From the NCBI GenBank assembly GCA_030036915.1, contig JASHSC010000230.1, positions 1 to 9,235 of the forward strand: a stretch of 9,235 nucleotides of DNA, given 5' to 3'. Below are positions 6,459 to 9,235 of the stretch, piece by piece. Below the pieces are notes generated by a model. The model did not search any database, was not told where the DNA came from, and saw only the letters and a list, made by a program, of their open reading frames with translations. A program made the position numbers and the translations under genes. Every line of letters starts with the position of its first letter. Within the stretch, counting starts at the first letter, position 1. This DNA is from Terriglobia bacterium. Lineage in GTDB: Bacteria > Acidobacteriota > Terriglobia > UBA7540.

Positions 6459-7877
6459 GTGCCGGATGTTCAGGACTTTAGCGCGTTGAAAGTTGCCATT
6501 CCATTCCGCCGTTTCGCCGCCCTCCTGCTGTGGTGGACGGCCTGGGGATTGTTGCCGGCGGTGGGGTGGGCGGCGCCTTCATCCGTCAAACTCCCGCACA
6601 CGGAAATTCACAAGATCGAGATCGAAAATGGCCTGCACGCGCTAATCGTGGAGGCGCACGAGGCGCCGGTGATCGACGTGCAGGTTTGGTACCACGTGGG
6701 CTCGAAGAACGAAGTGCCGGGGCGCACGGGTTTCGCTCACTTCTTCGAGCACCTGATGTTCGATGGGACAAAGAACCTGGCCTCCAACGAATTCTCCGAT
6801 TACATTGTACGCTCGGGCGGCACGGACAACGCCTACACGACGGAGGACACCACGGTCTTTTGGGAAACCGTGCCCAGCAACATGCTGCCCGTAGTGCTGT
6901 GGCTGGAAGCCGACCGGATGCGCAATCTCGACATCAATCAAAAGGTTTTTGACAACGAACGACAGGTGGTGGAGGAGGAGCGCCGCCTGCGATTCGACAA
7001 TCCTCCCTACGGCACGGTGGTGGAAACGCTCTACGACAACGCCTACACGGTGCATCCCTACCGCCACATGACCATCGGAAGCATGGAGGACTTGAATCAC
7101 GCGAGCATTCAGGACATCCAGAATTTTTATGACGCTTACTATGAGCCCTCCAACGCCACGCTGGTGATTGTTGGGGACGTCGAGTGGCGCGAGGCCGAAG
7201 CCGAAGTGCGCAAGTATATGGGTCCGGTGAAGGAAGGCAATCCGCCCCAGCCGGCGGCGATTCCCCAGGAACCGGAGCAGCAAGCCGAGCGTGTAGTAAA
7301 GGTGAATCTGGGCGTTACGCTGCCCGCGTTTGTCGAAGGATTCCACATGCCCGCTGACGGCACTCCGGACGCCTACCCGCTGCGCCTGGCCTCAAAAATT
7401 CTTTCCGACGGTGAGAGCTCGCGAATCTATACGCGGCTGATTTACGACAAGCAGATCGCCGTAGAGGCGGACAGCAGCGGCAATTTCACCGAAGATCCCA
7501 ATCTTTTTTTCGTCTTTGCGGTGATGAACAACGGGTACACTCCCACCGAGGGTGAGACGCAGGTGGACGCGGAGCTGAGAAGGTTGAAAACCGAGCTGGT
7601 TTCCGAAGCTGAGTTGGGTAAAGCCAAGAACCAGATCCTGCGCGATTTCATCCTCAGCCGCCAGACGGTCCAAAGCCGCGCCGAAGAGTTGGGGTATGAC
7701 GCCGTAGTGTTGAAGGACCCGGATCTGGTGGATACGGAGTTGAAGCGCTTCATGGACGTCACTCCCGAAGATATTCAGCGCGTCGCCCAGAAGTATTTTA
7801 TCCAGAACAACAAAACGGTTGTGGAGGTCTACCCAAAGAAAGAGGCGGACGCGAAGTCCGCGGCGAGTGGATTTTGA
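6459..7877 (+). CDS. M16 family zinc peptidase, catalytic (HxxEH) subunit, 472 aa
   Basis: A secreted zinc metallopeptidase subunit, probably periplasmic. A signal peptide lies at about residues 11-39 (FRRFAALLLWWTAWGLLPAV...AA). The N-terminal M16 domain carries the inverted zinc motif HFFEH (H94, E97, H98), with the third ligand within the Glu cluster 172-174 (VVEEERRL), about 75 residues on as the family requires. The C-terminal M16 domain (about 225-460) is present but lacks the Arg/Tyr pair: the equivalent stretch RIYTRLIYDKQIAVEA has Ile328 and Val335 at those sites. By itself it would be a half enzyme; the next gene supplies the missing residues. The start is uncertain. GTG at 6459 has no ribosome site, whereas an in-frame TTG at 6486 follows CAGGA (6471-6475) and gives a shorter, more typical signal peptide (MKVAIPFRRFAALLL). 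The TGA stop (7875-7877) overlaps the first heptad of the downstream G-tract array. Confidence 0.93.
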   Translation: MPDVQDFSALKVAIPFRRFAALLLWWTAWGLLPAVGWAAPSSVKLPHTEIHKIEIENGLHALIVEAHEAPVIDVQVWYHVGSKNEVPGRTGFAHFFEHLMFDGTKNLASNEFSDYIVRSGGTDNAYTTEDTTVFWETVPSNMLPVVLWLEADRMRNLDINQKVFDNERQVVEEERRLRFDNPPYGTVVETLYDNAYTVHPYRHMTIGSMEDLNHASIQDIQNFYDAYYEPSNATLVIVGDVEWREAEAEVRKYMGPVKEGNPPQPAAIPQEPEQQAERVVKVNLGVTLPAFVEGFHMPADGTPDAYPLRLASKILSDGESSRIYTRLIYDKQIAVEADSSGNFTEDPNLFFVFAVMNNGYTPTEGETQVDAELRRLKTELVSEAELGKAKNQILRDFILSRQTVQSRAEELGYDAVVLKDPDLVDTELKRFMDVTPEDIQRVAQKYFIQNNKTVVEVYPKKEADAKSAASGF

Positions 7878-8033
7878 TACGGGATATGGGAGAAGGGTTA
7901 CGGGAAGAGGGATAAGGGACAGGGAGGACATTTGAACGGAGGCAAATTCATGATGTTGGATCTCCCATGTTCGCAAGGGCCCACTCGCGGCAATAGGTTT
8001 TCTCGCATCCCGTATCACGTGTCCCGTATCCCC
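7875..8033. repeat. Two inverted heptad (TACGGGA-type, G3N4) arrays around the second M16 start
   Basis: The left array has GGG at 7881, 7888, 7895, 7902, 7909 and 7916 (exact 7-nt period) and again at 7922. TACGGGA occurs exactly at 7878-7884 and 7899-7905, with variants TATGGGA and TAAGGGA. The right array is on the opposite strand: TCCCGTA at 8008-8014 and 8022-8028, with a mutated unit TCACGTG between them, in the same 7-nt phase, and another CCC at 8030. The longest exact inverted match is TGATACGGGAT (7875-7885 with 8007-8017). A second, ATGGGAGA (7886-7893), matches 7961-7968 inverted. The left array overlaps the stop of the first M16 gene and fills the gap; the right one is within the signal-peptide region of the second. 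The repeat class is unknown to me. It may be a dispersed intergenic element with quadruplex-forming potential. Confidence 0.75.
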
Positions 8034-9235
8034 GCGGTCGTGCTGTTATTGCTGACCCTCGCCGCGCCGATCTGCGCCCGCGATTATCCTCCCGACGTTC
8101 CTCCGCCCAAACCGATGGTGATCCCCACGCCGGTGGTGCACACGCTTTCCAATGGCCTTCAAGTTGTGGTGGTGGAGCGGCACACCTTGCCTCTCATCAC
8201 GCTGAGGCTGGTGGTGAAATCGGGCGCGGAATGCGACCCGCCAGATCTGCCGGGCACGGCGGCTCTGGTGAACGGCCTGCTGACGGAAGGGACGAAGGGG
8301 CGTACTGCACGCGAGGTTGCCGAGGCCATTGACTCGATTGGCGGCGTAGTGGACAACGACGTGGATTGGGACAGCTCCTACCTCAGCCTAAGTGTTCTGG
8401 TGGACCACACCGACCTGGCCTTCGACCTGGTGAGCGACATGCACATGCGCACGGGGTTTGCGCCCGAGGAAATCGAGCGCCAGCGGAAGCAAACGCTTTC
8501 AGGCCTGGAGGTAGCCCTGGATGATCCGGCCTACATTGCGGATACGGCGATGCAGGAACTGGTCTTTTCCGGCACGCCCTATGGCCATCCTGAGGACGGC
8601 ACCATTGAAGCGACCAAGCGCATCACCGCTCAAGACCTGCGCGATTTTCACCAGCGATATTACCAGCCGGACAATTGCATTCTGGCCGTGGTGGGAGACA
8701 TTACTGCGAAAAACGCCGTGAAGCTGGCCAACAAATACTTCTCCTCGTGGCAAAACAGCGTTGAGCCGGTTGCGGCGCCATCAGGTGTTCCCGCGACATC
8801 TCCCCATCGCCGCGTGCTGGCCATCGACAAGAGCGACGCCGTGCAAACCGAGATCCGCATCGGAAACCTGGGCGTGTCGCGCGACAGTCCGGATTATCTT
8901 GCCTTCAGCGTGGTGAATCAAATCCTGGGCGGACCGTCTGAGAACCGCTTGTTTAAGGCCCTTCGCACGCGCCAGGGACTGACCTACGGCGCGTCGAGCG
9001 ACCTGATTTGCCGCCGCCATCTCGGCGCGTGGGTGGCTAAGACTTTCACCCGCACGCCGGAAACCCTGAAGAGCGCGGACGTTGCCATGAAGCAAATTCA
9101 GTCACTTCAGGCTCACGGGATTACCCGGGAGGAATTGGAAACCGCCAAGAGCTATCTGGTGGGCCATCTGCCGCTGGAATTTGAGACTTCGGACAACGTT
9201 GCGGAAAAGGTTCTGGAACTGCTGGAGAACGGTTT
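7950..9235 (+). CDS. M16 family peptidase homologue, non-zinc (R/Y) subunit, truncated by window edge
   Basis: 428 codons are visible; the 3' end lies outside the window. A hydrophobic signal sequence PAVVLLLLTLAAPICA (about residues 28-43) indicates export. The N-terminal M16 domain is recognisable, but the zinc motif is gone: where the partner has AHFFEHL, this protein has AALVNGL, so H, E and H become A105, N108 and G109. The C-terminal domain keeps the substrate-binding pair as LRTRQGLTYG (R339, Y346). This is the usual profile of the non-catalytic partner in a two-subunit M16B protease. The ATG at 7950 has an excellent GGAGG (7938-7942) at 7-nt spacing, but it creates a long n-region of about 27 residues. 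A GTG at 8019 would give a classical signal peptide (MSRIPAVVLLLL) but has no ribosome site. The gap to the first M16 gene is 72 bp, so co-transcription is likely. SRIPYHVSRIP in the n-region is encoded by the inverted heptad array. Confidence 0.9.
   Translation, partial: MMLDLPCSQGPTRGNRFSRIPYHVSRIPAVVLLLLTLAAPICARDYPPDVPPPKPMVIPTPVVHTLSNGLQVVVVERHTLPLITLRLVVKSGAECDPPDLPGTAALVNGLLTEGTKGRTAREVAEAIDSIGGVVDNDVDWDSSYLSLSVLVDHTDLAFDLVSDMHMRTGFAPEEIERQRKQTLSGLEVALDDPAYIADTAMQELVFSGTPYGHPEDGTIEATKRITAQDLRDFHQRYYQPDNCILAVVGDITAKNAVKLANKYFSSWQNSVEPVAAPSGVPATSPHRRVLAIDKSDAVQTEIRIGNLGVSRDSPDYLAFSVVNQILGGPSENRLFKALRTRQGLTYGASSDLICRRHLGAWVAKTFTRTPETLKSADVAMKQIQSLQAHGITREELETAKSYLVGHLPLEFETSDNVAEKVLELLENG

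Noticed and set aside
6642..7346. Minus-strand open frame of 234 codons inside the first M16 gene
   Set aside because: Antisense to a clear M16 coding sequence; no ribosome site or recognisable motif, His/Val/Arg-rich shadow composition.

Overview
The window looks like a chromosomal segment from an Acidobacteriota genome, probably of the Solibacter/Bryobacter kind. The best evidence is the gene at 5347-6297, a member of the TIGR03435 family that is greatly expanded in Acidobacteria. The small TPR proteins and the TDAP-type lipoprotein fragment at the left edge fit the same assignment. The DNA is moderately GC-rich. No tRNA, rRNA, CRISPR array, transposase or phage gene is visible. The assignment rests on family recognition, not on a search.

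Layout. (1) 1-228, minus strand: N-terminus of a secreted lipoprotein that runs off the left edge. (2) 229-606: non-coding, with weak RNA-fold potential. (3) 607-1092, minus strand: a four-TPR protein, transcribed divergently from (4) 1166-2809, plus strand: glutamine-dependent NAD+ synthetase (nadE). The 73-bp gap between them holds two back-to-back sigma70-type promoters whose -10 boxes share one perfect palindrome. (5) 2910-3584: LuxR/NarL-type regulator with a degenerate receiver domain. (6) 3838-4722: membrane-anchored M23 metallopeptidase, followed by (7) 4820-5311: small TPR protein. (8) 5347-6297, minus strand: TIGR03435 exported protein, convergent with (7). (9) 6459-7877 and 7950-9235 (cut by the right edge): two tandem M16 peptidase-family genes.

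How the genes work together. The M16 pair is the clearest functional unit. The first protein has the HxxEH zinc site but lacks the Arg/Tyr pair of the C-terminal domain. The second has lost all three HxxEH residues but keeps the Arg and Tyr in an RxxxGLxY context. This is the complementary pattern expected of a two-subunit M16B periplasmic protease. The M23 enzyme points to envelope and peptidoglycan remodelling, and the neighbouring TPR protein may be a partner. NadE performs the last step of NAD+ synthesis and has no evident link to its neighbours.

The most unusual DNA lies between the two M16 genes. A run of seven GGG tracts with an almost exact 7-nt period starts inside the stop codon of the first gene. 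An inverted, shorter copy of the same heptad array lies inside the signal-peptide region of the second gene. The Shine-Dalgarno sequence and ATG of the second gene sit between the two arrays. This arrangement has both G-quadruplex and long-stem potential and is the top candidate for follow-up.
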